Positions 42,102 through 51,062 of a stretch of DNA of 64,000 bases are shown here, piece after piece. Position numbers and translations under genes: made by a program. How positions within the stretch are numbered: position 1 is the stretch's first letter; each line of letters starts with the position of its first letter. The stretch spans positions 8,384 to 72,383 of the forward strand of contig JBCBOR010000016.1 in the NCBI GenBank assembly GCA_039821125.1, in the 5' to 3' direction. The notes below the pieces were generated by a model. The model was not told where the DNA came from and made no database searches. It saw nothing but the letters and a program-made list of their open reading frames with translations. The stretch comes from Thermohalobaculum sp039821125. GTDB taxonomy: Bacteria > Pseudomonadota > Alphaproteobacteria > Rhodobacterales > Rhodobacteraceae.

Positions 42102-42319
42102 CCGTTCCCAATCGACGGCGACAAACCCACGCGCGCTACTCGCGCACACAACCTCCGTTTCACCGCGCCCAGTTGTTTCCACCCGTCACAGCGCTGTGAA
42201 CACTTGCCGAATTTCATCATAAACGCGTATCCGATTGCGATCATTCTCGGCATAAGTCTCTAGTACTCAGTGAAAAAACTGATTATTGCTTGAGTTTCAA
42301 GTTGTGACGGGGCGAAAAT

Positions 42320-42748
42320 TTGAAAATAGCTGGCAAAGTGAATGGTAGTAGCCACCCGGGGCACAGCCGTGCTGCATTCGGCCCAGCAACGCCGTTCTTC
42401 ATCGTGTCCAATCTTCAAAGAACGCTGGCGTTTTATTGCAAAGGTCTTGGGTTCGAAGTCTGGTTCAGGTCACCCGACGACGATCCGTTCTTTGCGCTTG
42501 TCGGGCGCGATGCCGCACAGATCATGCTGAAGGATGTCGGGCTGGTGCCGATGCCGAACCCGAGCCGCCATGTCGACGCGCCCTGGGACGCCTTCATCTA
42601 CACCGAGACACCGGAATCGCTGTCCAAGGATTTCACCGAGCGCGGCATAGTCCTGAATGCGCCTCTGCTGATCCGCAACGATGGCCTGACCGGGTTCGAG
42701 GTTGCAGACCCCGATGGCTATGTGTGTTTCTTCGGGCACCCCGACTGA
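42320..42748 (+). CDS. VOC/glyoxalase-family protein
   Basis: This protein of up to 142 residues has a VOC domain: FFIVSNLQRTLAFYCKGLGFEVWF, then HVDAPWDAFIYTETPESLSK and GFEVADPDGYVCFFGHPD. It resembles the bleomycin-resistance/dioxygenase superfamily without clear catalytic residues. The start is uncertain: a TTG at 42320 is the furthest upstream, and GTG at 42341 is possible. The 218 bases before it are A/T-richer than average and may hold its promoter. It is 27 bases upstream of the OsmC gene. Confidence 0.75.
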   Translation: MKIAGKVNGSSHPGHSRAAFGPATPFFIVSNLQRTLAFYCKGLGFEVWFRSPDDDPFFALVGRDAAQIMLKDVGLVPMPNPSRHVDAPWDAFIYTETPESLSKDFTERGIVLNAPLLIRNDGLTGFEVADPDGYVCFFGHPD

Positions 42749-42775
42749 CCGGGGCCTCGATCGAAAGGCACCTCC

Positions 42776-43243
42776 ATGGCGAAGACCCACAGCTATGCCG
42801 CCACCATACGCTGGACCGGGAACCGAGGGCAGGGCACGGCCCACTACACCGGCTATGACCGGACGCACGAGATCGAGATCGCCGGCAAGCCGGTGATCGC
42901 GGGGTCGGCCGACGCCGCTTTTCGCGGGGACGCCGGTCTCTGGAACCCCGAGGACATGCTGCTGGCCTCGATAGCGACCTGCCATATGCTGTGGTTTCTG
43001 CATCTCGCCTCGGATGCGGGCTGGGTGGTCGAGCGGTATGAGGACCGGGCCGAAGCGACCATGGAGATGAATACCGACGGCTCGGGCCAGTTCACCGCTG
43101 CAACGCTGCACCCGGTGATCGCCATCTCGGCGGGCGATCCGGACTTTCTGGACGACCTGCACCACAAGGCGCACGCCATGTGCTTCATCGCCCGGTCGTT
43201 GAACTTTGAGGTCGGTTGCGAGGCCCGCGTCGAGCCCCTATAG
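42776..43243 (+). CDS. OsmC-family peroxiredoxin
   Basis: This 155-residue OsmC-like hydroperoxide reductase has the two redox cysteines in IATCHMLWFLHLA and HAMCFIARSLNFEV. The N-terminal strand region (TGNRGQGTAHYTGYDRTH) and WNPEDMLLASIA are as in the YhfA/OsmC group. It reduces organic hydroperoxides. It is followed 40 bases later by the S-formylglutathione hydrolase gene in the same direction. Confidence 0.9.
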   Translation: MAKTHSYAATIRWTGNRGQGTAHYTGYDRTHEIEIAGKPVIAGSADAAFRGDAGLWNPEDMLLASIATCHMLWFLHLASDAGWVVERYEDRAEATMEMNTDGSGQFTAATLHPVIAISAGDPDFLDDLHHKAHAMCFIARSLNFEVGCEARVEPL

Positions 43244-43282
43244 ATCGCGGGCAAACACAATCTCCAGGGGAGCGATCCGGCC

Positions 43283-44107
43283 ATGGAAACCGTATCCGAA
43301 AACGCCGCGTTCGGCGGTGTGCAAGGGGTCTACACCCATGCCTCGGCCGCAACAGGCGGAGACATGACCTTTGCCGTCTACATGCCGCCGCAGGCCAGGG
43401 CGGGAAAGGTCCCGTGCGTGTGGTATCTCTCGGGCCTGACCTGCACGCATGAGAACGCCATGACCAAGGCGGGCGCACAGTGCTGGGCGGCAGAGGCAGG
43501 CGTGGCCGTGATTTTCCCCGACACCTCGCCGCGGGGCGACGGCGTGGCCGATGACGAGGCTTACGACCTCGGCCAGGGTGCGGGGTTCTACGTGGATGCG
43601 ACCGAGGACCCCTGGGCGCCGCACTTCAAGATGTTCTCCTACATCACCGAGGATCTGCAGGCGCTGGTCACCTCGGAGTTTGCCGTGGATGCAGGGCGGC
43701 AAGGCATCACGGGCCACTCGATGGGTGGGCATGGTGCGCTGACGCTGGCGATGACAAAGCCCGAGATCTACCGGTCCGTGTCTGCCTTCGCGCCAATCGC
43801 CAACCCGACGGCAAGCGACTGGGGGCGCAAGCAGCTCTCGGCCTATCTCGGCGACGATGAGACGGCCTGGGCCGGGCACGATGCGACACGGATGCTGAAG
43901 GAGACAGGCTGGGCCAGCGATATCTTGGTGGACCAGGGCGCATCGGACCAGTTCCTCGATCTCTTGAAGCCCGAAGCGCTGTCCGGCGCGTTGGCCGAGA
44001 CCCGCACAGCCGGGGCGTTCCGAATGCAACCGGGCTATGACCATTCCTACTATTTCGTCGCCAGTTTCATGCAGGATCACATCCGCTGGCACGCTGATCG
44101 GCTCTGA
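43283..44107 (+). CDS. fghA: S-formylglutathione hydrolase
   Basis: This 274-residue alpha/beta hydrolase matches the esterase-D/FghA family. It has VWYLSGLTCTHENAMTKAGAQ, FPDTSPRGDGVADDEAYDLG (typical GxG region), the nucleophile elbow GHSMGGHGAL, and Asp and His in DQGASDQFL and GYDHSYYF. It completes glutathione-dependent formaldehyde oxidation after the S-hydroxymethylglutathione dehydrogenase, which is not in this window. It fits with gshA nearby and the quinoprotein accessory genes at the window end. Confidence 0.95.
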   Translation: METVSENAAFGGVQGVYTHASAATGGDMTFAVYMPPQARAGKVPCVWYLSGLTCTHENAMTKAGAQCWAAEAGVAVIFPDTSPRGDGVADDEAYDLGQGAGFYVDATEDPWAPHFKMFSYITEDLQALVTSEFAVDAGRQGITGHSMGGHGALTLAMTKPEIYRSVSAFAPIANPTASDWGRKQLSAYLGDDETAWAGHDATRMLKETGWASDILVDQGASDQFLDLLKPEALSGALAETRTAGAFRMQPGYDHSYYFVASFMQDHIRWHADRL

Positions 44108-44115
44108 CTTCCCAC

Positions 44116-44140
44116 AAGGGTGCGTCACGGACGCACCCTT
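44116..44140. repeat. REP-like palindrome, copy G, between convergent genes
   Basis: The hairpin is AAGGGTGCGTC, loop ACG, GACGCACCCTT, an 11-bp perfect stem. It lacks the GTAG found beside the other copies. It lies between the convergent fghA and aminopeptidase genes and starts 9 bases after the fghA stop, so it could act as a bidirectional terminator. Confidence 0.8.
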
Positions 44141-44145
44141 GCCGG

Positions 44146-45954
44146 TCAAAGTGCGGCGCAGGCTGCCTGCAGCCAGGCGCGGGTCTCGTCCTCGACGGCG
44201 CCGCCCAACCGGGCCAGTACCTCGGCATGGTAGGCATCCATCCAGGCGCGTTCGTCCGGCGTCAGCAACGTCGCATCGATCAGCCGCCGATCGATCGGGC
44301 ACCAGGTCAGCGTCTCGAAACCCAGCATCGGGCGTACCCCGCCCTCGGGCACCGAGGGCTCGGTCACGATCAACAGGTTCTCGATCCGGATGCCATACGC
44401 CCCCACGACGTAGTAGCCCGGCTCATTCGACAGGATCATGCCCGGCTCCAGCACCGCCTCTCCGCGGCGCGAGAGGTTCTGCGGTCCCTCATGCACGCCG
44501 AGAAACACCCCGACCCCGTGGCCCGTGCCATGGTCATAGTCGAGCCCCGCCCGCCACAGCGCCGAACGCGCAAGGGCATCGAGATCGCGCCCGCGTAGCC
44601 CGGCGGGCCAGCGCGTGACCGAGATGGCGATCATCCCCTTCAGCACCAGTGTGAAGTGGCGCCGCTGCTCCGCCGTGACCGGCCCCGTCGCCAGCGTGCG
44701 GGTGATATCGGTCGTGCCGTCCGGGTACTGCGCACCCGAATCGACCAGCATCAGATCGCCGGGCACCAGGGTACGGTTCGTCTCGCGATTGACGCGGTAG
44801 TGCACAATTGCGCCGTTCGGGCCGGAGCCTGCAATCGTGTCGAACGAGATATCCTGCAGCGTCGGGTCCTCGGCCCGGAACGCCTCGAGCCGGCTGGCGA
44901 CATCAATCTCGGTCAGGGTCTCGCCCGCGGCCATCGCGGTATCGAACCAGTGCAGGAAACGGATCATCGCCGCCCCGTCACGCAGATGAGCCGCCCGGGT
45001 GCCCGCAAGCTCCGCGGCATTCTTCGGCGCCTTCGCGGCGACGCACGGATCGCGGCCCCAGACGACATCGGTCTCGGACGTCTCGAATTGCTCGACGAAC
45101 CAAAGGGGGCACGACGTCTTGTCCAGCAGCACCGGGCCGTCGAGCATCGCGATCTGCTCGGCCAGTGCCTCGCCGGCATGGACCGTGACCTGATTGCCGA
45201 GATGGGCCGCGACCTCGCCATCGATCTTGTCCGGGTCGACGAAAAGATCGCAGCGCCCGTCGCCATGCAGGATGCCAAAGCCCTGCACGATTGGCGTGCG
45301 CACGATATCCGAGCCGCGGATGTTCAAAAGCCAGGACAGGCTGTCCGGCAGCGTGAGGACCGCCGCAGTGGCCCCGGCCTGCGCGACGGTCTTGCCAAGC
45401 CGCGCGCGTTTGTCGGCACTCTCCTCACCGGCCAGATCAACACCATGCACCCGGGCAGCCCCGGCGGGCGGAGGCGGCTGGTCTTCCCAGATCGCATCGA
45501 CCGGGTTCTCCGACAGGCTCTGCAGCCGAGCGCCCTTCTCTTCGACCGCGGCGCGAACACGATCGATCTCGGCCTTGCCGTGCAGCCATGGGTCGTAGCC
45601 GATGACATCGCCGTCACCGACCACCGAGGCCAGCCATTCCGCGGCCGGGGTCTCATGGCTCGGCACGATCTCGTAGGCCTCGGTGTCGACCTGTTGCGCA
45701 GCCTGCAGGGTATAGCGCCCATCGACAATCACGCCGGCGCGTTCCGCCAACACAATCGCGATCCCCGCCGAGCCGGTGAACCCGGTCAGCCAACTCAGCC
45801 GTTCATCGCGCGGCGCGACATACTCCCCCTGGTGCGCATCGGCGCGCGGGATCAAAAAGCCGGTGACCTCTGCCGCCGCCAGGTGCGCGCGCAGCGCGGC
45901 GAGACGGCCAGAGCGATCCGCGCCCGCCTCCGCGCGTTCGAAATTCTGAAACAT
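44146..45954 (-). CDS. Xaa-Pro aminopeptidase (M24B)
   Basis: This 602-residue aminopeptidase P-type enzyme has two creatinase-like N-terminal domains and a C-terminal pita-bread catalytic domain. Metal ligands appear in LVDSGAQYPDGTTDITRT (two Asp), GTGHGVGVFL (His), MILSNEPGYY (Glu) and the later IENLLIV segment (Glu). The length and the three-domain layout match the longer cytoplasmic AMPP form. It releases the N-terminal residue before proline. Confidence 0.92.
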   Translation of the reverse strand: MFQNFERAEAGADRSGRLAALRAHLAAAEVTGFLIPRADAHQGEYVAPRDERLSWLTGFTGSAGIAIVLAERAGVIVDGRYTLQAAQQVDTEAYEIVPSHETPAAEWLASVVGDGDVIGYDPWLHGKAEIDRVRAAVEEKGARLQSLSENPVDAIWEDQPPPPAGAARVHGVDLAGEESADKRARLGKTVAQAGATAAVLTLPDSLSWLLNIRGSDIVRTPIVQGFGILHGDGRCDLFVDPDKIDGEVAAHLGNQVTVHAGEALAEQIAMLDGPVLLDKTSCPLWFVEQFETSETDVVWGRDPCVAAKAPKNAAELAGTRAAHLRDGAAMIRFLHWFDTAMAAGETLTEIDVASRLEAFRAEDPTLQDISFDTIAGSGPNGAIVHYRVNRETNRTLVPGDLMLVDSGAQYPDGTTDITRTLATGPVTAEQRRHFTLVLKGMIAISVTRWPAGLRGRDLDALARSALWRAGLDYDHGTGHGVGVFLGVHEGPQNLSRRGEAVLEPGMILSNEPGYYVVGAYGIRIENLLIVTEPSVPEGGVRPMLGFETLTWCPIDRRLIDATLLTPDERAWMDAYHAEVLARLGGAVEDETRAWLQAACAAL

Positions 45955-46117
45955 GGGACCGATTTCCCCGCCTGATCCGTAGAATGGGTGACGCTCAAGT
46001 GGTGACTGCCTGCGCTCCGGGACGCAAGACGAATATGATCAGACCAAGACCTGCCAATATCACCCGTGCCAAAACCGTTCGTGATGGCGTCTTGCGCTGG
46101 CGCGCCGGGACGGGCAT

Positions 46118-46618
46118 ATGCGGCGCATGAGCAAAGTCTTCCCCCTTGCGGCCATGGCCGCTTGCGCCGCGGCGCTGCTGGCCTCGCCCGCTCCGGCGGC
46201 ATCCGAGGCCGACCCTGCGTTCGGCTACTGGCTGACCGAGAACAAGCAGGCGATCATCCGCGTTGATTCCTGCGGCCAACGGGCCTGCGGGACGATGGTC
46301 TGGGTGTCCGAACCTGTCACGGACGAAGGCGCGCTCAAGCGGGATGTGAAGAACGAGGATGTCGCCAAGCGTGATCGCCCGATCTGCGGGTTGCCGCTGT
46401 TCGGTGGGCTTGCCGCGACCAAGCCCGGGTTCTGGAAGAAGGGCTGGCTCTACAACCCGCGCGACGGGCAGACCTATTCGGTGCAGATCAGCGCCGAGAG
46501 CGCCACCAAGCTGACGGTGCGCGGCTTTCTCGGCCTGCCGGTCCTCGGCAGCAGCCAGACCTGGACCCGTGTCGACGGGGATCGTGGCGGCTGCCCGGCG
46601 CAGGGCGCAAAAAGCTGA
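46118..46618 (+). CDS. DUF2147 family exported protein
   Basis: This 166-residue protein has a signal peptide (MSKVFPLAAMAACAAALLAS) and DUF2147 motifs. These are FGYWLTENKQAIIRVDSCG, GTMVWVSEP, CGLPLFGGL, the GWLYNPRDGQTYSVQI strand and VRGFLGLPVLGSSQTWTRV. Members are periplasmic proteins linked to growth on unusual carbon sources or membrane processes. Either ATG at 46118 or 46127 could be the start. Confidence 0.88.
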   Translation: MRRMSKVFPLAAMAACAAALLASPAPAASEADPAFGYWLTENKQAIIRVDSCGQRACGTMVWVSEPVTDEGALKRDVKNEDVAKRDRPICGLPLFGGLAATKPGFWKKGWLYNPRDGQTYSVQISAESATKLTVRGFLGLPVLGSSQTWTRVDGDRGGCPAQGAKS

Positions 46619-46680
46619 GCAGCCTGCGCATCGGGTCGTGATCGCCCAGCCCCTATGACAGTCGCGGACAGTACCCGACC

Positions 46681-47556
46681 CTAGCCTGCATCGGATGGCC
46701 AGGCGAGCCAGGCTCCGGCCACGCCCGCCAGCTCGTCGGGATCAAACCCGATCAGCAGCGCCACGCGCTCGCCCTCGGCGTTTTCCGCATAGATCCGCTC
46801 AGCCAGACGCCCACGCCGATAGCCGACCTTGCGCACGGTCCCGACATAGTCGTCCGAGGCACCGCGCAGGCTGAGCGTCACATCGCCGCCATTGCCGCGC
46901 TGCACCCGGCCGACCACGCCCGAGAGATCACGCAGCAATGTGGTGCCATCCGGCGTCTCCTCGGCGATCAGAAACCCGTCCAGACCGATCTTCGGCGCCC
47001 GGATCCGGGCCGAGATCCCCGTCGCATAGGTCGCCTCGTCCCGCGGCACCAGCAGGATCGATCCCGCCGCCACGACCCGGCACCCGCAATCCGGCCCCGC
47101 CGAGGTCAGACACGAAGACAAGGCATCCGCGGCGACATCCTGGATCGGTTTCTGACGGCTGGCCGAGACGCTGAGCGCAATCGGACAGGACGCCGCCGGC
47201 TCGCCGCGCACAACCACGCGCTGTGGCTGCATCGCCAGAAAACTGCGGCCCTGTTCCGAGCCGGAGAGCCATGGGATCTCGTTCGCATCAACGATGCGCG
47301 AGCCGTCCCGGCGGTTGAGTTCGTTCGGGTCGAGCCTGCTCATCAGGCGCCGGGCCACTTCGACATCGGCGGCGCTTTCGGCCTTGATGATCGGCGGGCG
47401 CGTCAGGACCATCATCCGCTGCTCGCCAATGGTCGCCGGGGTCCGTGCCCGTTCGGTCCCCGCAGACCGCTGCGGCCCTGTACACGCGGCCACAAGCGCC
47501 GCCAGGGTGATTCCCACCCCGCAAAGGACCCCAATTTTGCGAATTGCAAACTTCAT
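46681..47556 (-). CDS. Lipoprotein of unknown function
   Basis: This 291-residue protein begins MKFAIRKIGVLCGVGITLA and has a lipobox LVAAC, so it is likely an outer-membrane or periplasm-facing lipoprotein. The mature part contains a Cys-containing strand/helix region (GPDCGCRVVAAGSILLVPRDE) and later beta strands, but I recognise no family. The start at 47556 follows an in-frame upstream Met at 47583. It is divergent from the double cold-shock gene. Confidence 0.65.
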   Translation of the reverse strand: MKFAIRKIGVLCGVGITLAALVAACTGPQRSAGTERARTPATIGEQRMMVLTRPPIIKAESAADVEVARRLMSRLDPNELNRRDGSRIVDANEIPWLSGSEQGRSFLAMQPQRVVVRGEPAASCPIALSVSASRQKPIQDVAADALSSCLTSAGPDCGCRVVAAGSILLVPRDEATYATGISARIRAPKIGLDGFLIAEETPDGTTLLRDLSGVVGRVQRGNGGDVTLSLRGASDDYVGTVRKVGYRRGRLAERIYAENAEGERVALLIGFDPDELAGVAGAWLAWPSDAG

Positions 47557-47691
47557 CACTACTCCCGGCCCGGTCGATTGCAAAAATTTTCGGTTCCATG
47601 CCTCAAGATAGAACAGAGGGTTGATTTAGTCCCTTAGCACGTGGGAAACAAAGTGTTATCCAAGTGGATCGGTAAACACAGGGGCTGATAA

Positions 47692-48231
47692 GTGACAACC
47701 GGAGAAGCAAACGAAAGCACGATATCCGGTCACGTGAAATGGTACGACGCGGTAAAAGGGTATGGCTTCGTCGTGCCGAGTGCAGGTGGCGCGGATGTGA
47801 TGGTGCATGCGTCCTGTGTGCGCGCTTTCGGTAGAGTAACGTTGACGGAAGGCTCCGAGGTCAGACTTGTGCCTGTCGAAAGCCCGCGTGGGCTTCAGGC
47901 GCAAAAGCTGGTCGAGGTGAGCGAGCCTGAACCCGTGATGGAGGCGCAGGGATTTGCCGAAGACGCCCGGCCGACCGAGTTCCTCGGTGCGGACGTCGAG
48001 GTAAGCGGCCTGCAACCAGCACGCGTAAAATGGTTCGACAAGCAGAAAGGCTTTGGATTTGTGAACATCTTCGGGAACCTCGAGGATGTTTTTGTGCACA
48101 TGGAAACGGTGCGACGCTGCGGGTTTCAGGACCTCAGCAGCGGTGAGGGCATGGCGGTGCGAACGTTCCGCGGCCCGCGTGGATTGATGGTGGCAGAGCT
48201 GAAGCTCTGGGAAACGGCGAATTCCGATTAA
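47692..48231 (+). CDS. Protein with two cold-shock domains
   Basis: This 179-residue protein has two CSD units. The first has GHVKWYDAVKGYGFVVP (RNP1) and ADVMVHASCV (RNP2), the second ARVKWFDKQKGFGFVNI and EDVFVHMETV. An acidic linker of about 25 residues joins them. Double-CSD proteins are typical of alphaproteobacteria and act as RNA chaperones in cold or stationary phase. The start is GTG. It lies directly upstream of tRNA-Pro. Confidence 0.93.
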   Translation: MTTGEANESTISGHVKWYDAVKGYGFVVPSAGGADVMVHASCVRAFGRVTLTEGSEVRLVPVESPRGLQAQKLVEVSEPEPVMEAQGFAEDARPTEFLGADVEVSGLQPARVKWFDKQKGFGFVNIFGNLEDVFVHMETVRRCGFQDLSSGEGMAVRTFRGPRGLMVAELKLWETANSD

Positions 48232-48275
48232 GCCGCCTTGCGAAGGCCAGACTTCTGCGCTAGGTCCCGCTCAGT

Positions 48276-48352
48276 CGGGGCGTGGCGCAGCCTGGTAGCG
48301 CGCCGGTTTTGGGTACCGGAGGCCCCCAGTTCGAATCTGGGCGCCCCGACCA
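48276..48352 (+). tRNA. tRNA-Pro (UGG)
   Basis: The acceptor CGGGGCG pairs with CGCCCCG. The anticodon stem is CCGGT/ACCGG with loop TTTGGGT, giving anticodon TGG, and the T-arm contains GTTCGAATC. CCA is encoded. The 77 bases fold as a standard cloverleaf. Confidence 0.97.
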
Positions 48353-48547
48353 TTCACTCTCAATCTCAAAGACGCGATCAACGCGTGCGTCGATCGTATG
48401 ACTTTCTGCTGAACGCCGTTTGTCTTGATGCTGGGCACGGCGAGCAGATTGGGGCACCGCGCCCCGCGAGCATAAAGGGTCAGCCCTCCCGCCCTCCTGT
48501 TCCGAGAATTTGAGATTTCCGCGCGAGACGTTCCAGGCTAAGCGCTG

Positions 48548-49627
48548 TCAGGTCTGAACAGCACCTAAGCTGTCCATCTCCTGATAGAGGTTCTGCAGCA
48601 TCGATTTGAACGGGTAGCGATCGACGGTGAACACACTTGCGTGGCCCAGACTGGCCAGCCATGTGTCGACGATGTAGCAGTCCTTCCCCCATTGATCGGG
48701 CGATGGCAGCTTCTCCATCGGTCTGTTGTTAGCCCCAACCGGCACCGTGGTCGTACCTCCTGCACGATTGACAAGGCAAAAGACATGCGTGACGAGGTTC
48801 GCCTGCATTGCGGGCACTTTGACTTTCCAGAAGTAGTATTTCCTCTTCGTGGTAAATGCGGGGACTGAATGGCTTTTCTTGTTATTCGGACCGATGGGCT
48901 GTGTTTCGTCGTAGCCAGGATTGGCGACGCGCTGCGTAGCGCGAACCATGTTCGTCTGGCGACTGACAACCACCTCGATCCGAGCGTTCAGTTGTTGGAG
49001 TGTGTTGATCCTTGATAATGTATGCGCGGCGGCGTAGCCAAAACTGGTGCACTCACCGGCGAATTTGCTATAAACTTGCTTGTGCGTTCTGCGCAAATGA
49101 TCGTCGTCCCAACGGGCGGTCTCATCACGCCGACCACCGCCGCCCAGGTTGCCAAGAAAAGCCATGCCGGTCCGCCCGCCCCTTTTCTTCGCCCTGTCGA
49201 GCACGCTGCCTTCGACCTCAGGGTTGATGCATCCTCGAAACGTCACGGCATCGGAACAGGCAAAAGCCCTGCATCTGTCGAGTTCAGGCTTCGCGGCTTG
49301 CGTCAGTGTCCATCCCGTCCCACGTGCCTGATAGTCAGCGGCCTTGCCCCAGCAATCCACCAGATTTCTCAGGCAGGGCTCGAACCGAACGAGGCGTGGA
49401 TCAGTTGGATTTCGCAGAATGCCTTTTAGTTCCTGCACGGATCTGAAAGGCCTAACGTAGCCGTTGAACCTTTTGTGTGCGTCGATCTGGTTCTCGAGGA
49501 TCTCGAAGATGTCATTCATCGGGTGACCGTTCCTGTTGAACTGCGACATCAGAGTCCGATCAACATCAGAGGCATCCGCCAGGAAGGAGGCGTACTTCTC
49601 AGTCGGCGTCATAGTAAAATTTGGCAT
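48548..49627 (-). CDS. Putative papain/transglutaminase-fold cysteine enzyme, effector-like
   Basis: This protein of about 359 residues has no signal peptide and matches no family I know by overall sequence. Three segments are spaced like a Cys-His-Asp triad: FAGECTSFGYAAA (C193), ANLVTHVFCLVNR (H281) and DCYIVDTWLASLG (D321). That order and context resemble papain-like peptidases and transglutaminase-fold enzymes, including YopT-type effectors. The first 180 residues are helical and Arg/Asp-rich. The local sequence is A/T-richer than its neighbours, and it lies just downstream of tRNA-Pro. The start at 49627 has only AACAGG upstream; 49612 is an alternative. Confidence 0.55.
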   Translation of the reverse strand: MPNFTMTPTEKYASFLADASDVDRTLMSQFNRNGHPMNDIFEILENQIDAHKRFNGYVRPFRSVQELKGILRNPTDPRLVRFEPCLRNLVDCWGKAADYQARGTGWTLTQAAKPELDRCRAFACSDAVTFRGCINPEVEGSVLDRAKKRGGRTGMAFLGNLGGGGRRDETARWDDDHLRRTHKQVYSKFAGECTSFGYAAAHTLSRINTLQQLNARIEVVVSRQTNMVRATQRVANPGYDETQPIGPNNKKSHSVPAFTTKRKYYFWKVKVPAMQANLVTHVFCLVNRAGGTTTVPVGANNRPMEKLPSPDQWGKDCYIVDTWLASLGHASVFTVDRYPFKSMLQNLYQEMDSLGAVQT

Positions 49628-49881
49628 CCTGTTACTCACTTTTTTTTGGCGCGCACTGGCGCGATAGTCTGCAAGCAGCCGCATCGCTGGCGGTGTTTTC
49701 GCGTCCCGCACTCGATGCGATCTGTGGATTGGTCGGATCGTTCCCGCCAAAGGTTCAAAACGACGGTAAAAAAAATAATCAGGCCGCTTCGTGGCAGCAG
49801 ATCCGGCGCTCAAGCCCAGGCGCTTGACCCTGACGGGTGGGCTTTCTAGAAACGCGCGCACTTTCCGAACGAGGCGATCCC

Positions 49882-50898
49882 ATGGCCCATACCCCGCGCG
49901 TGTTCTCCGGCGTCCAGCCAACGGGCTCGCTGACGCTTGGCAACTATCTCGGCGCGGTGAAGCGGTTCGTCGAGTTGCAGGACAGCGGCATGGAGACGAT
50001 CTATTGCATGGTCGATCTGCATGCGATCACCGACACGCTGGTGCCCGAGGATATCGCCGATGCCACGCGCCAGGTCGCGGCGGCCTTCATGGCGTGCGGG
50101 CTGGATCCGGCGCGGTCGATCCTGTTCAACCAGAGCCAGGTTCCGGCCCATGCCGAATTGTCCTGGATCTTCAACTGTGTCGTGCGGCTGGGCTGGCTGA
50201 ACCGGATGACCCAGTTCAAGGACAAGGCGGGCAAGAACCGCGAGAACGCCTCGGGCGGGCTCTATATGTACCCTGCGCTGATGGCGGCGGACATTCTGGT
50301 CTACAAGGCGACCCACGTGCCGGTGGGCGAGGACCAGAAGCAGCATCTCGAGCTCTGCCGAGACATCGCCACCAAGTTCAATAACGATTTCGGGGTCGAG
50401 GATTTCTTCCCGATCACCGAGCCTGTGATCGGCGGCCCGGCGCCGCGGGTGATGAGCCTGCGCGATGGCACGAAGAAGATGTCGAAATCCGACCCCTCGG
50501 ACATGAGCCGGATCAACCTGACCGATGATGCCGATGCGATCGCGTCCAAGATCCGCAAGGCCCGCACCGATCCCGAGCCCCTGCCGGAGACACTGGACGG
50601 CCTGGCCGAGCGGCCCGAGGCGCGCAATCTGGTGGGCATCTACGCGGCGCTGTCGGATCAGACCGCCGATCAGGTGGTGGCCGCGTTCGCGGGCCAGGGC
50701 TTTGGCGCGTTCAAGCCGGCGCTGGCGGATCTGGCCGTCGCGAAACTTGGTCCCATCGCGGACGAGATGAACCGTCTCATGGCCGACCCTGCCGAGATCG
50801 ACCGTATTCTGGGCGATGGTGCGAACCGCGCCGCTGCGATTGCCGAGCCTGTTCTGGCCGAGACCTACAAGACCGTCGGGTTCATCCGCTCGCGCTGA
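49882..50898 (+). CDS. trpS: Tryptophanyl-tRNA synthetase
   Basis: This 338-residue class I synthetase charges tRNA-Trp. It has the N-terminal RVFSGVQPTGSLTLGNYLGA (HIGH-equivalent), MYPALMAADILVYKA and the KMSKS motif in KKMSKSDPSDMSRI. GAGGCGATCCC precedes the ATG at 49882. The 254 bases upstream, toward the divergent cysteine-enzyme gene, include an A/T-rich run and probably both promoters. Confidence 0.96.
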   Translation: MAHTPRVFSGVQPTGSLTLGNYLGAVKRFVELQDSGMETIYCMVDLHAITDTLVPEDIADATRQVAAAFMACGLDPARSILFNQSQVPAHAELSWIFNCVVRLGWLNRMTQFKDKAGKNRENASGGLYMYPALMAADILVYKATHVPVGEDQKQHLELCRDIATKFNNDFGVEDFFPITEPVIGGPAPRVMSLRDGTKKMSKSDPSDMSRINLTDDADAIASKIRKARTDPEPLPETLDGLAERPEARNLVGIYAALSDQTADQVVAAFAGQGFGAFKPALADLAVAKLGPIADEMNRLMADPAEIDRILGDGANRAAAIAEPVLAETYKTVGFIRSR

Positions 50899-51062
50899 CG
50901 GCCTGCCGCCAAGAGCAGTCCGGCACCCGGCGCACGATTTTGTGTCGGCTGGGGTGTCTTTGCGGCCCGCGAACCGTTTGGCAAGCCGCGGCCTCTATAG
51001 TATCCTTACCCCCGATATTTCAGTCTTCATCGTGTTATCTCACCTCTTTTTCGAGAGCTAAA

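Noticed and set aside
23545..44140. Recurring peptide RHGRTLRG in several short frames
   Set aside because: It is only the translation of the REP-like palindrome in one frame, not a protein family.
48276..49881. Integrated element with duplicated tRNA-Pro end as attachment site
   Set aside because: I found no second copy of the tRNA 3' end downstream and no integrase gene, so an integrative element is not supported.
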